Below, in pieces: positions 36,807 to 45,406 of a stretch of 64,000 nt of DNA; within the stretch, counting starts at the first letter, position 1, and the number at the start of each line of letters is the position of its first letter. Made by a program: the position numbers and the translations under genes. Where the stretch lies: assembly GCF_000585415.1 (NCBI RefSeq), contig NZ_KK073876.1:1981810-2045809 (forward strand), written 5' to 3'. Below the pieces are notes generated by a model, which worked only from the letters and a program-made list of their open reading frames with translations, was not told where the DNA came from and made no database searches. The stretch is from Sphingomonas jaspsi DSM 18422 (GTDB taxonomy: Bacteria; Pseudomonadota; Alphaproteobacteria; Sphingomonadales; Sphingomonadaceae).

Positions 36807-36842
36807 AAGGCCCGTCGGACCTGATCCGGCGGGCCTTTTCGT
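36807..36842 (+). terminator. Rho-independent terminator after the DUF4136 gene
   Basis: AGGCCCG-T-CGG with a loop and CCG-G-CGGGCCT forms an almost complete GC stem, followed by TTTTCGTTT. It separates the gene from the convergent 85-aa gene. Confidence 0.8.
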
Positions 36843-36843
36843 T

Positions 36844-37101
36844 TCAGGCCGGGGTCCGTTCCAGTTCGACCACTTCGAAGCGGTAGCTCGTCCAGCCCCG
36901 TTGCCGCGCCGCATCGCCGGTCGCCGCCTTCTTGCCGTTCGCCTCGGCCAGCGACTTGGTATGGCCCCAAAAGACCTCGGTCTTGCCGTTTTCCAGTTCG
37001 GCAACGATCCGCCAGTAATGGGTGAAGGCGGTCGCGGTCGGGCCGATCGTCTTCACATAGCCGTCGGGCATCGTCGCGGTGAGCAGATATTTGCGCGCCA
37101 T
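36844..37101 (-). CDS. 85-aa hypothetical protein
   Basis: Small soluble protein starting MARKYLLTATMPDGYVKTIGP, with FTHYWRIVAELENGKTEVFWGHTKS and a C-terminal SYRFEVVELER. It looks like a compact alpha/beta fold with many aromatic residues. No family is recognised. I chose the MARKYLL start; the longer reading frame upstream has no support. Divergent from the Gre-family gene. Confidence 0.65.
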   Translation of the reverse strand: MARKYLLTATMPDGYVKTIGPTATAFTHYWRIVAELENGKTEVFWGHTKSLAEANGKKAATGDAARQRGWTSYRFEVVELERTPA

Positions 37102-37160
37102 GGCTCGCGCTTGGCGCAGAGGGCGTGCTAAAATCAATCCATGTTTCTGGACTGTCCCCA

Positions 37161-37631
37161 ATGAGCGTCGCCTTCCGCCGCGAAAGTGACGACGAACATC
37201 TCGAACCCAAGTTCGAACTGCCGCTCCCGCACGGTCCCAACTTGGTCACGCCGCGCGGCCTACGCCTGATCGAAGAGCGCAATGCCGCGCTTGAAGCCGC
37301 CTTGGCTGCGACCGACGACGACGAAGTTCGAAAAGCCCTGCTACGCGACGCCCGCTACTGGCGACAGCGGCTGGCGAGTGCCGAGGTGGCACCGCGCCCG
37401 GTGGGCGACCGCGTTGCCATCGGCACGCGCGTCACGATCGAATTGAACGGCAATTCACGGACGGTCGAGATTGTCGGCCATGACGAAAGCGATCCTGAAA
37501 CGGGCCGGATCGCCTTCACCGCTCCGCTCGCCCGCGCGCTGATGGGTGCGGAAGTGGACGATGAAGTGGACTTCGCCGGGTCTGCCGATCCGGTTCTGGT
37601 CACCGCCATCGAAGCGGTGGCACGCGACTAG
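37161..37631 (+). CDS. GreA/GreB family elongation factor with short coiled coil
   Basis: 156 aa. Residues about 29-76 (LVTPRGLRLIEERNAALEAA ... ALLRDARYWRQRLASA) form a helical hairpin whose turn is the acidic TDDDE, in the place of the acidic tip that Gre factors insert into RNA polymerase. The rest (about 78-156) is the FKBP-like Gre C-domain (VGDRVAIGTRVTIELNG, DPETGRIAFTAPLARAL). Each helix is only about 20 residues, shorter than in GreA. It may cleave backtracked RNA or act as a secondary-channel regulator. I chose the MSVAFRR start. Confidence 0.8.
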   Translation: MSVAFRRESDDEHLEPKFELPLPHGPNLVTPRGLRLIEERNAALEAALAATDDDEVRKALLRDARYWRQRLASAEVAPRPVGDRVAIGTRVTIELNGNSRTVEIVGHDESDPETGRIAFTAPLARALMGAEVDDEVDFAGSADPVLVTAIEAVARD

Positions 37632-37668
37632 AGAAAAGGCCCGCCCGGATCGCTCCGGACGGGCCTCT
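37632..37668 (-). terminator. Terminator downstream of dnaA
   Basis: AGGCCCG-C-CCGG with loop and CCGG-A-CGGGCCT is an 11-pair stem. On the minus strand it is followed by CTTTTC, so it ends dnaA transcription about 80 nt after the stop. It directly follows the Gre-family stop and may also serve that gene. The 37669-37746 interval shows no other feature. Confidence 0.75.
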
Positions 37669-37746
37669 CGACCAGTTGGGGACTGGAACCTCCTGAAACC
37701 CCGGCCTGCCCCGTCTCGCGATGCCTTGGCGGCATCGCCGGACTGG

Positions 37747-39165
37747 TCAGCCTTCCAGCTGACGCGTCAACAGGCGGATGTCGGCATCCAGTTCCGAATC
37801 CGCGGCACGAAGCCGTTCGATCTGCTTGACCGCATGGATGACGGTGGTGTGGTCCCGGCCGCCGAAACGACGTCCGATGTCGGGCAGCGACTTGGGCGTC
37901 AGCTGCTTCGACAGGTACATCGCCACCTGCCTTGGCCGCGCGACTTCGCGGGCGCGGCGCGCCGATGTCATTTCCGCCTTGCGGATGCGGTAATGCTCGG
38001 CGACCTGGGTCTGGATCTCGTCGATCGAAATGCGGCGCTGGTTGGCGCGCAGCACATTGGCCAGCACTTCCTCGACGAAGGCAACGTCGATGGCGCGACC
38101 GGTCATCATCGCATAGGCGGCGATGCGGTTGAGCGCGCCTTCTAGTTCGCGCACCGAATTAGTGATCCGGCGGGCGAGGAATTCGATCACGGGGCGGGAC
38201 ATGTCGACGCCCGGCAGCGCCGCCAGCTTGGCGCTGATGATGTTGAGGCGCAGCTCATAGTCCGCCGCATTGATGTCGGCGACCAAGCCCCAACTGAGGC
38301 GCGACAGGATGCGCGGCGCGATGCCGTCGAGGTCTTGCGGCGCGCGGTCCGACGTAATCACCAGGCGGCGGCCCGCGGTGATGATCTCGTTCATCGTGTG
38401 GAAGAATTCTTCCTGCGTCGAATCCTTGCCGGCGATGAACTGGACGTCGTCGATCAGCAGCAGGTCGGCGCTGCGCAGCTTGGCCTTGAAGCCGAAGGTG
38501 TCGTTCTCGCGCAGGGCACGAATGAACTCGACCATGAATTTTTCCGCCGACATCGACACGACGCGCGCGGCCGAATTGTGCGCCAGGAAGGTCTGGCCGA
38601 TGGCGTGCAGCAGGTGGGTTTTGCCGCGCCCCGTGCCGCCGTGGATGAACAGCGGGTTGAACGCGACCTTGTCGGCCGTCGCCAGCGTCTTGGCCGCCGT
38701 CGCGGCGACTTCATTCGCTTTGCCGATGATGAAATTGTCGAAGCTGTAGCGCGGATCGAAATTGGGCGCTTCGGGATTGCGAACCTGCGGCGCGGTCGGG
38801 ACCGGCTCTTCTTCCAGGATCAGCAGCGGCGACGGCTTGGGCCCGTCGGGCGCGGCCATAATCCGGACCGAACGGACGATCGGCAGCACCGTGCGCCACG
38901 ACAGCGCGATGCGGTCGCCGAAGTGATTCTGGACCCAGTCGGCCATGAACTGGCTGGGCATGACGATGTCGAGTTCACCCGATTCGCCGTCGAAGGCGCC
39001 GAGTTCCGCCGGCTTCAGCCAGCCGTCGAACGTGCGAACGCCGCAGTCACGGCGCAAATTGGCGCGGATGGTTTCCCAGGCGGCTTCCAGCGGCGCCGGA
39101 ATGGCGTGATCCGCAGCATGAGTGCCGGCATCGGAAGCACACAAATTTTCCCGATTGCCCTGCAC
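37747..39165 (-). CDS. dnaA: Chromosomal replication initiator DnaA
   Basis: AAA+ initiator protein, 472 aa. Domain I (about 20-95, [22 protein letters not shown]) is followed by a short linker and domain III, with [16 protein letters not shown], Walker [12 protein letters not shown], Walker [21 protein letters not shown] and [11 protein letters not shown]. Domain IV ends with the DnaA-box-binding helix [17 protein letters not shown] start with GGGAGG 10 nt upstream; a TTG six codons later is a possible alternative. Neighbours rpsT, mutM, ubiE and ubiB match the common alphaproteobacterial order; dnaN is not adjacent. Confidence 0.97.
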   Translation of the reverse strand: MQGNRENLCASDAGTHAADHAIPAPLEAAWETIRANLRRDCGVRTFDGWLKPAELGAFDGESGELDIVMPSQFMADWVQNHFGDRIALSWRTVLPIVRSVRIMAAPDGPKPSPLLILEEEPVPTAPQVRNPEAPNFDPRYSFDNFIIGKANEVAATAAKTLATADKVAFNPLFIHGGTGRGKTHLLHAIGQTFLAHNSAARVVSMSAEKFMVEFIRALRENDTFGFKAKLRSADLLLIDDVQFIAGKDSTQEEFFHTMNEIITAGRRLVITSDRAPQDLDGIAPRILSRLSWGLVADINAADYELRLNIISAKLAALPGVDMSRPVIEFLARRITNSVRELEGALNRIAAYAMMTGRAIDVAFVEEVLANVLRANQRRISIDEIQTQVAEHYRIRKAEMTSARRAREVARPRQVAMYLSKQLTPKSLPDIGRRFGGRDHTTVIHAVKQIERLRAADSELDADIRLLTRQLEG

Positions 39166-39344
39166 TGGCGCGCGCCTCCCAAACCTACAAGTTGCCTAGA
39201 CACGAGAAGTCGTGACCCGCGACACGAGTCGCGCGTTACGGGATACTCTCCGTCTCTAGCCCCCCGGGGCGGAATCGCCGCCGGAAGTGTTTTTTGAAAG
39301 CTGGAGGCCGCGGTTTCAAGGCCCGATTTTTCATGAAAGCGAAA
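39166..39344 (-). other. dnaA leader with two adjacent perfect hairpins
   Basis: From the predicted promoter to the dnaA start the leader is about 170 nt and lacks a convincing reading frame. It contains two neighbouring perfect inverted repeats: CACGA-GAAG-TCGTG (39201-39214) and CGCGAC-ACGA-GTCGCG (39218-39233). I found no TTATCCACA-type DnaA boxes here, so there is no support for an origin in this gap. Confidence 0.5.
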
Positions 39345-39373
39345 TAAATAGGATTGACACCGAAAAGTCGCAA
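39345..39373 (-). promoter_or_regulatory. Candidate dnaA promoter
   Basis: On the minus strand TTGCGA (39373-39368) and TATTTA (39350-39345) are separated by exactly 17 bp in the most AT-rich part of the rpsT-dnaA gap. Confidence 0.55.
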
Positions 39374-39465
39374 AAAGCTGCGCTTTCGGCAGATTTCCGC
39401 CAATTTCCGCTAGCGGCAAAAACGACTCACGAACGAATCGCGGGAATCGTTAGACTTTTTTCAGT

Positions 39466-39505
39466 CGCCAAAATGAAACGGGCCCCCAGTCGCCTGGAGG
39501 CCCGT
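39466..39505 (-). terminator. Terminator after rpsT
   Basis: ACGGGCC ... GGCCCGT with an inner CCAG/CTGG stem and four-base loop, followed on the minus strand by TTTCATTTTGG. It lies 25 nt after the rpsT stop and separates rpsT from dnaA. Confidence 0.8.
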
Positions 39506-39530
39506 CCCGAAACAGTACGTAAACGCGGTT

Positions 39531-39794
39531 TTAACCGAGCGAGGCGACCGCCTTGGTCAGGCGCGAGAACTTCCGCGCAACCGTGTTCTTGTGCATCACG
39601 CCACGCGCAACGCCGCGAGCCATTTCCGGCTGGGCCTTCTTCAGCGCTTCGGCGGCTTCGTCCTTCTTGCCGGCGGCGATCGCCGATTCGACGGCCTTCA
39701 CGAAGGTCCGGATGCGGCTGACGCGGGCGCCGTTGATTTCCGCACGACGTTCGTTGCGGCGGATGCGCTTCTTGGCTTGCGGCGTGTTCGCCAT
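39531..39794 (-). CDS. rpsT: 30S ribosomal protein S20
   Basis: 87 aa, basic three-helix protein of the 30S body. Start [17 protein letters not shown], middle [19 protein letters not shown] and end [16 protein letters not shown] are typical. AAGGAT lies 6 nt upstream of the ATG. Between mutM and dnaA on the same strand. Confidence 0.98.
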   Translation of the reverse strand: MANTPQAKKRIRRNERRAEINGARVSRIRTFVKAVESAIAAGKKDEAAEALKKAQPEMARGVARGVMHKNTVARKFSRLTKAVASLG

Positions 39795-39905
39795 CGTTGA
39801 TCCTTACAAAAACTGGTCTCAATGAAAATGCGGCGCGAAACCCGTGGGGTCGCACCGGCGTGGCGTCCCCCTAGCGAAACGACCGATTCGCGTCAACCGT
39901 CGGCG

Positions 39906-40724
39906 CTATTTCTGGCACTTCTGACAGAAGAAGGTCGATCGCCCGCCCTGGACGATCCGCTTGACCGTGCCGTCGCATCCACGTCGGCACGGCTGCCCCT
40001 CGCGATCATAGACGTCGAACTGCTTGGAAAAATAGCCCAGTTCCCCGTCCGGCGCGGCAAAATCGCGAAGCGTCGAGCCACCGGCACGTATGGCGTCTTC
40101 GAGCACTGCCGGAATAGCCTCGGCCAGCGCATCGAGCTTCGGCCGGCTGACCCTGCCTCCTGCCTTGCGCGGATCGATCCGTGCCCGGAACAGCGCTTCG
40201 CAGACATAGATATTGCCAAGCCCGGCCACCACGCGCTGGTCGAGCAGGAGCAGCTTCACCGCAGCCGACCGCCCCGCCAGCCGGTCCTTGAGCCATTTGC
40301 CGTCAATCCACCCGCCCAGCGGCTCCGGTCCCAGCCCCGAAAAGCCGTCCCAGGTTGCCACGTCGGCCGTGGGTACCAGGTCGAGCGAGCCGAACCGCCG
40401 CGGGTCGTTCAGGGCGACCACCCGGCCCTCGTCGGTCTCGATCACCAGATGGTCGTGCTTCTCCATCTCGCTCGGATCGACGCGCCATCGCCCCGACATG
40501 CCGAGATGAAAGATCAGTGTGTCGCCGCGATCGGTAGCGATCAGCCCATATTTGGCGCGCCGCGACAGGCCGGTCACCTTCGCACCGGTCAGCCGCTGGC
40601 CGAGGTCCTGCGGAATCGATCGCCGCAAATCTTCGCGGCGCGGCTCAACGCGGGTCAGCGTGCGTCCTTCCAGCACTTGGGCCAGACCACGGACGGTAGT
40701 TTCGACTTCGGGAAGTTCGGGCAT
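39906..40724 (-). CDS. mutM: Formamidopyrimidine-DNA glycosylase
   Basis: Base-excision repair enzyme for 8-oxoguanine and ring-opened purines, 272 aa. The N-terminal PELPEVETTVRGL carries the catalytic Pro and Glu. The helix-two-turn-helix region is around GLGNIYVCEALFRARIDP. The C-terminal zinc finger has Cys pairs PCRRGC and FFCQKCQK. Divergent from ubiE with a 51-bp gap. Confidence 0.96.
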   Translation of the reverse strand: MPELPEVETTVRGLAQVLEGRTLTRVEPRREDLRRSIPQDLGQRLTGAKVTGLSRRAKYGLIATDRGDTLIFHLGMSGRWRVDPSEMEKHDHLVIETDEGRVVALNDPRRFGSLDLVPTADVATWDGFSGLGPEPLGGWIDGKWLKDRLAGRSAAVKLLLLDQRVVAGLGNIYVCEALFRARIDPRKAGGRVSRPKLDALAEAIPAVLEDAIRAGGSTLRDFAAPDGELGYFSKQFDVYDREGQPCRRGCDGTVKRIVQGGRSTFFCQKCQK

Positions 40725-40775
40725 GATTGAACCGCATATGGCGCGGCTCGTTCTTCCCCGCTAGAGGCAGGGCCC

Positions 40776-41504
40776 ATGGACAAGGTGAACTTCGGCGACC
40801 AGCTCGTCACGCCAGAGGAAAAGACCCGCCGCGTCGGCGGCGTCTTCAGCTCGGTGGCGCGCAACTACGATATCATGAACGACCTCATGTCGGGCGGCAT
40901 GCACCGGCTGTGGAAGGACCGCTTCGTCGCCAAGGTGAAGCCGCGGCCCGGTGAGAAGATCCTCGACATGGCCGGCGGTACCGGCGACATCGCCTTCCGC
41001 ATGGCCGCCAAGGGCGCGCACGTCACCGTCAGCGACATCAACCCCGACATGCTGGAAGTCGGCATGGATCGCGCAAAGAAGCGCGGGATCGACGGCCTCA
41101 TCTGGCAGGTCGAAAATGCCGAGACGCTTACCTTCGCGGACGCCAGCTTCGACGCCTACACCATCGCCTTCGGCATCCGGAACGTCACCGACATTCCCGC
41201 TGCGCTGAAGGAAGCGCACCGCGTGCTGAAGCGCGGCGGCCGCTTTTACGTCCTGGAATTCTCGACCAGCGAATGGCCCGGCTTCGGCGAGCTTTACGAC
41301 CGCTATTCGGAACATCTGATCCCCAAGATCGGCAAGGTCGTGGCCAAGGACGAGGACAGTTACCGCTACCTCGTCGAATCGATCCGCCGCTTCCCGCGCA
41401 TGGAAGCGTTCCGGCAGATGATCGCCGACGCCGGCTTCAAATCGACCAGCGTCGAGCCCATCCTCGGCGGCCTCGTCGCCATCCATGGCGGGTGGAAGAT
41501 CTGA
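40776..41504 (+). CDS. ubiE: Ubiquinone/menaquinone biosynthesis C-methyltransferase UbiE
   Basis: SAM-dependent methyltransferase of ubiquinone synthesis, 242 aa. Motifs: VGGVFSSVARNYDIMNDLMS (ubiE signature 1), the SAM site LDMAGGTGDIAF (about 63-74) and signature 2 YTIAFGIRNVTDI. Ends IHGGWKI. Followed after one base by ubiB. Confidence 0.96.
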   Translation: MDKVNFGDQLVTPEEKTRRVGGVFSSVARNYDIMNDLMSGGMHRLWKDRFVAKVKPRPGEKILDMAGGTGDIAFRMAAKGAHVTVSDINPDMLEVGMDRAKKRGIDGLIWQVENAETLTFADASFDAYTIAFGIRNVTDIPAALKEAHRVLKRGGRFYVLEFSTSEWPGFGELYDRYSEHLIPKIGKVVAKDEDSYRYLVESIRRFPRMEAFRQMIADAGFKSTSVEPILGGLVAIHGGWKI

Positions 41505-41505
41505 T

Positions 41506-43047
41506 TTGACCGCCACCGCCACCCATCTATTCCGCCTGCTGAAGTGGGGCCGGACGCTGGCGCGCCACGGTGCGCTGCAGGGGATCGAGCGCGATCCCAT
41601 GACCCCGGCCAACGTCCGCCGCCTGTGCCGCATCGCCCGCTTTGGCCTCACCATGCCGGCGAACCCCAACTATGCGGCGGCGCTACACGACATCGGCCCG
41701 GCCGCGATCAAGCTCGGCCAGGCCTTGGCGACCCGCCCCGACCTCGTCGGCGAAGCGGCAGCGGCCAACCTCCTGCAGCTGCAGGATTCGCTTCCCCCCA
41801 CCCCCTTCCCCGCCGTTCGCGTCCAGATCGAAAAGGCGCTCGAAGCGCCGATCGAAGCGCTGTTCAGCAAATTCGACGAAGAACCGGTGGGCTCGGCCTC
41901 CATCGCGCAGGTCTATCGCGCCACCACCACCGAAGGCCGCGAGGTCGCGGTCAAGGTGCTGCGCCCGGGGATCGAGGAAGAATTCGACAAGGCGCTGGAA
42001 ACCTATGAATGGGCCGCCGCCCATGTCGAGCTCTTGGGCGGCGAGGCCGAGCGACTGCGCCCGCGCATGGTCATCGCCTATTTCAAGCAATGGGTCCGCC
42101 GCGAACTGGACTTTACGCGCGAAGCTGCATCGGCGTCGGAATTGCGCGACAATATGATCGCCGAGCCCAATTTCTACGTGCCCGAAATCGACTGGAGCCG
42201 CACCGCGCGCCGCGTCCTGACGCTCGAATGGCTCGACGGCATCAAGCTCACTAAGCGCGACGAACTCATCGCCGCCGGCCACGACCTGCAACAGCTCGCG
42301 TCCACCCTCGTTCGCGCCTTCCTTCGCCAGGCGGTGGTCGACGGCTATTTCCACGCCGACCTTCACCAGGGCAATCTCTTCGCACTGCCCGACGGGCGGC
42401 TGGCGGCGGTCGATTTCGGCATCATGGGCCGCATCAACCGCCAGGCGCGGCTGTGGCTCGCGGAAATCCTCTACGGCCTCATCACCGGCAATTACCGCCG
42501 CGTCGCCGAAATCCATTTCGAGGCGCAATACGTCCCCTCGCACCACAACGTCGACGAATTCGCGACCGCGCTGCGCGCGGTGGGCGAGCCGATACGCGGC
42601 CTGCCGGTCAAGCAGATCAGCGTCGGCCGCATGCTCGAAGGCCTGTTCGCCATCACCCGCGATTTCGACATGCAGACCCAGCCGCACCTGCTGCTGCTGC
42701 AAAAAACGATGGTGATGGAAGAAGGCGTCGCCACCGCACTCGATCCTGACCTCAACATGTGGGAAGCGGCCGAACCGTTCCTGAAGGACTGGCTGCGCAC
42801 CGAACTGGGGCCGGAAGCCTATTACGCCGACAAGATCATCGATGTCGTCCGCGCGCTCAAGAAACTGCCGCACCTCATCGACAAGATCGACGCCCAATAC
42901 CCCGAACCCGGCGCCGCCCCCCCGCCGCCCCCGCTGGCGGAGGTCGAAGTGCTGCAGCCCAAGCGCGGATTGGGAACGGCGGTGACCGTGCTGCTATCCG
43001 CCGCGGTCGGCGCGGCGGCGACATTGATGGCGGTGAACTGGTTCTAG
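41506..43047 (+). CDS. ubiB: UbiB family kinase-like protein
   Basis: 513 aa, atypical protein-kinase-like ATPase required for ubiquinone biosynthesis. The KxGQ motif is KLGQALATRPDLVG, followed by the Ala-rich ATP loop VGSASIAQVYRATT, AVKVLRPGIEEEF, and the DxHxGN-like HADLHQGNLFA and VDFGIMG. Two hydrophobic segments at the C-terminus (LSAAVGAAATLMAVNWF) anchor it. TTG start with GGAAG about 10 nt upstream; an in-frame ATG at 41485 lies inside ubiE. Confidence 0.93.
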   Translation: MTATATHLFRLLKWGRTLARHGALQGIERDPMTPANVRRLCRIARFGLTMPANPNYAAALHDIGPAAIKLGQALATRPDLVGEAAAANLLQLQDSLPPTPFPAVRVQIEKALEAPIEALFSKFDEEPVGSASIAQVYRATTTEGREVAVKVLRPGIEEEFDKALETYEWAAAHVELLGGEAERLRPRMVIAYFKQWVRRELDFTREAASASELRDNMIAEPNFYVPEIDWSRTARRVLTLEWLDGIKLTKRDELIAAGHDLQQLASTLVRAFLRQAVVDGYFHADLHQGNLFALPDGRLAAVDFGIMGRINRQARLWLAEILYGLITGNYRRVAEIHFEAQYVPSHHNVDEFATALRAVGEPIRGLPVKQISVGRMLEGLFAITRDFDMQTQPHLLLLQKTMVMEEGVATALDPDLNMWEAAEPFLKDWLRTELGPEAYYADKIIDVVRALKKLPHLIDKIDAQYPEPGAAPPPPPLAEVEVLQPKRGLGTAVTVLLSAAVGAAATLMAVNWF

Positions 43048-43054
43048 CCTATCG

Positions 43055-43079
43055 TCCGCTATCGAACCATTGCGGTCAT
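43055..43079. repeat. Inverted-repeat element, copy 1 (3' side of TPR gene)
   Basis: TCCGCTA-N9-TGCGGTCAT with CCGC/GCGG arms. The stop codon of the TPR-like gene is inside the right arm. It resembles the more perfect copy at 43797. Confidence 0.45.
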
Positions 43080-43753
43080 GAGCCGGCGGGCGAGATCAGG
43101 CGAAAAAGCGAACGCAATAACGAAGGTCGAGCGAGACGCTTAATCCGCCGTCCAAATTCGTCTGTGGTGTTACGCACAATTCCGACGCCTTTATGGTAGC
43201 GGAATGGGCTTTCCGTTTGCGCCGCCGCCCGGAGAGCGCGTTCGGCAAACTCTCGCGCATCGGCTTGATGCCCTAGCTCGCTCGCAATCAACGCGTTGAT
43301 GCCGTTCCAGTGGTATCGATCAAGCGGAAACTGGTGGTCCAATGGTTGGAAGCGATTTGCAAGAACGTCGAGCGCGTAATCGTATTCACCTGACAGGCGC
43401 TTCTCAGCCACCAACTTGGGATAGTTGGTTCGTGCTGGCGAGATAAGCCCAGGATGGGACTCTTCCCAACTCAACGCTCGCTTATAGGACGCAATCGCTT
43501 CGTCGATTTTGCCGAGGCAACAATATGCTCGCGCTTGAGTGCAAAACGCCATTGGAACATCGAACTCGTCGCCAGTCTCGAAATACTCTCCAATGAGTGC
43601 GAGGGCGGCGTGAGGGTGGCTGTCGGTTATGTAATCGGCTTGGATGCGCAAATACTGGGGGCGTGAACTCCGCGACCTAGACAGCTTTTCACGAAACGCG
43701 GCTTCCGTAGCGGCGCTCCATCCTTTGTTACGATACCATTCATCCCGGCCCAC
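43076..43753 (-). CDS. TPR-like hypothetical protein in a lower-GC islet
   Basis: 225 aa, GTG start. Helical throughout with TPR-like pairs (AFCTQARAYCCLGKIDEAIASYKRAL around 69-94, and NALIASELGHQADAREFAERALRAAA in the C-terminal half). The N-terminus DEWYRNKGWSAA ... PQYLRIQADYI is distinctive, but I do not know a function for it. Base composition is visibly lower in GC than all neighbours and codon use is less biased, suggesting later acquisition. It is bounded on both sides by related inverted-repeat elements. Confidence 0.75.
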   Translation of the reverse strand: MGRDEWYRNKGWSAATEAAFREKLSRSRSSRPQYLRIQADYITDSHPHAALALIGEYFETGDEFDVPMAFCTQARAYCCLGKIDEAIASYKRALSWEESHPGLISPARTNYPKLVAEKRLSGEYDYALDVLANRFQPLDHQFPLDRYHWNGINALIASELGHQADAREFAERALRAAAQTESPFRYHKGVGIVRNTTDEFGRRIKRLARPSLLRSLFRLISPAGS

Positions 43754-44012
43754 GAAGCTGGCTTACCAACGGGTCTGGCATTGTCCAGAGAGACTATCCG
43801 CTAGTTACCTCTTTCCACCCGTAGCGGACATTCCACTTTTGGCTGTCCTACAGCATCCTGGCTATGCGACCATCGTTGTTCGGCTTTTTGACCTCGTAGA
43901 ATTCGATTCCGCGCGACGGACATAGGGCTGTCTCGGGCCGATTTCTTAAATTCACGGATATCGCCCAAAACGGCGTATTGCGTGAGCCGATAGTGAAGTT
44001 AAGCGCGCGAAA
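43754..44012. other. 259-bp gap, AT-richer, no gene
   Basis: Between the TPR-like gene and radA. It contains the second inverted-repeat element (43797-43828) but no convincing reading frame. The composition matches the TPR gene rather than radA up to about 43990. Confidence 0.5.
43797..43828. repeat. Inverted-repeat element, copy 2 (5' side of TPR gene)
   Basis: TCCGCTA-N18-TAGCGGA is a perfect 7-bp inverted repeat, followed by CAT. It begins like copy 1 and ends with GCGGACAT against GCGGTCAT in copy 1. Confidence 0.5.
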
Positions 44013-45377
44013 TCACCGCCCCAAAATCTGCTCGACCAGTTCCTTCAGCTTGCCGAAGCCTGCCAGCGCTATGCTGCCGGGACCGTCGGTCCCTGCCGGA
44101 ACCCAGCCCTTGCCGAAGCCGAGCTTCGCCGCTTCCTTAAGCCGCAGCGCGGCATGGCCGACAGGGCGCACTTCGCCGCTCAGCGCGATTTCGCCCATCA
44201 CCACGGCGTCCTGCGGCACCGGCTGTTCGCTCAAGGCTGAAATCAGCGCCGCCGCAACCGCAAGATCAGCGGCGGGGTCGTTCAGCCGATACCCACCCGC
44301 AATGTTGAGATAGACCTCGCAGGTCGCGAAGCTGAGGCCGCAGCGCGCTTCCAGCACCGCCAGCACCATCGCCAGCCGCCCGCTGTCCCAGCCCACCGCC
44401 GCCCGCCGCGGCGTCGCGCCGCTCGCCAGCCGCACCACTAGCGCCTGGATTTCGACCAAGACCGGTCTCGTCCCCTCCAGCGCAGGGAACACGCTGGTGC
44501 CGCTGACCGCCTCGCCGCGCTGGGTCAGGAACAGCGCCGACGGGTTGGGCACTTCCTTCAGGCCAGCCCCTTCCATCGCGAACACGCCGATCTCGTCGGT
44601 CCCGCCGAAGCGGTTCTTGGCGGCGCGCAGAATGCGATACTGGTGGCTGCGCTCGCCTTCGAAGCCCAGCACCGTGTCGACCATATGTTCGAGCACGCGC
44701 GGGCCGGCGATGTTGCCGTCCTTGGTGACATGGCCGACCAGCACCAGCGCGGTGCCGCGTTCCTTGGCAAAGCGCACCAGTTCCTGCGCTGAGGCCCGCA
44801 CCTGGCTCACCGTTCCCGGCGCGCCTTCGATGAGGTCGCTGTGCATCGTCTGGATGCTATCGATGATCAGCAGGTCGGGCGCATCGCCGCCCACCGTGGT
44901 CAAAATATCCCGCACGCTGGTCGCCGCCGCCAGCCGCACCGATGCCCCGCCCAGCCCCAGACGGATCGCGCGCAGTCGCACCTGGTCCGCCGCCTCCTCG
45001 CCCGAGACATAGACCACCTGTCGGCCCAGATTGGCGACATTGGCCGCGACCTGCAGCAGCAGCGTCGACTTGCCGATGCCGGGGTCGCCACCCAGCAGCG
45101 TCGCGCTGCCGGGAACGATCCCGCCGCCCACCGCCCGGTCGAACTCGGCGATGCCGGTCTGCATCCGCTCGGGCAGCGCAACGGCGGCGTTGAGCCCGAC
45201 CAGCTCGATCGCCCGGCCGCCGCCCTGCAAATTATGCTTCGCGGCAAACGGCGTCGCATTGGCCGCCGCCTCCTGCACCAGCGTGTTCCATTCCGCGCAG
45301 TCGGGGCACTGCCCCTGCCAGCGGTGGGTCTCCGACCCGCAGGCCTGACAAACATAACGCGTCTTGAGCTTCGCCAT
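44013..45377 (-). CDS. radA: DNA repair protein RadA
   Basis: 454 aa, RecA-like helicase that helps branch migration in recombination. The N-terminal zinc finger is C10-C13 and C24-C27 (CQACG, CPDC). Walker A is GGDPGIGKST. The RadA-specific motif is KNRFGGTDEIG. The C-terminal Lon-like domain is at about 285-454 (NDPAADLAVAAALISAL, GEIALSGEVRPV). Confidence 0.97.
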   Translation of the reverse strand: MAKLKTRYVCQACGSETHRWQGQCPDCAEWNTLVQEAAANATPFAAKHNLQGGGRAIELVGLNAAVALPERMQTGIAEFDRAVGGGIVPGSATLLGGDPGIGKSTLLLQVAANVANLGRQVVYVSGEEAADQVRLRAIRLGLGGASVRLAAATSVRDILTTVGGDAPDLLIIDSIQTMHSDLIEGAPGTVSQVRASAQELVRFAKERGTALVLVGHVTKDGNIAGPRVLEHMVDTVLGFEGERSHQYRILRAAKNRFGGTDEIGVFAMEGAGLKEVPNPSALFLTQRGEAVSGTSVFPALEGTRPVLVEIQALVVRLASGATPRRAAVGWDSGRLAMVLAVLEARCGLSFATCEVYLNIAGGYRLNDPAADLAVAAALISALSEQPVPQDAVVMGEIALSGEVRPVGHAALRLKEAAKLGFGKGWVPAGTDGPGSIALAGFGKLKELVEQILGR

Positions 45378-45406
45378 GGCCCTTGCGTATCAGAACAAAG
45401 AGAGAA

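Noticed and set aside
39015..39419. Minus-strand frame covering the dnaA leader and N-terminus
   Set aside because: Overlaps the dnaA start in another phase, passes through the two hairpins and has no family resemblance; the leader is better read as untranslated.
39166..39530. Replication origin next to dnaA
   Set aside because: No TTATCCACA-like DnaA boxes or GATC cluster seen in the gap; the AT-rich part is explained by the dnaA promoter and the rpsT terminator.
43644..43925. Plus-strand frame in the low-GC islet
   Set aside because: Antisense to the start of the TPR-like gene and running into the repeat-bearing gap; no similarity recognised.
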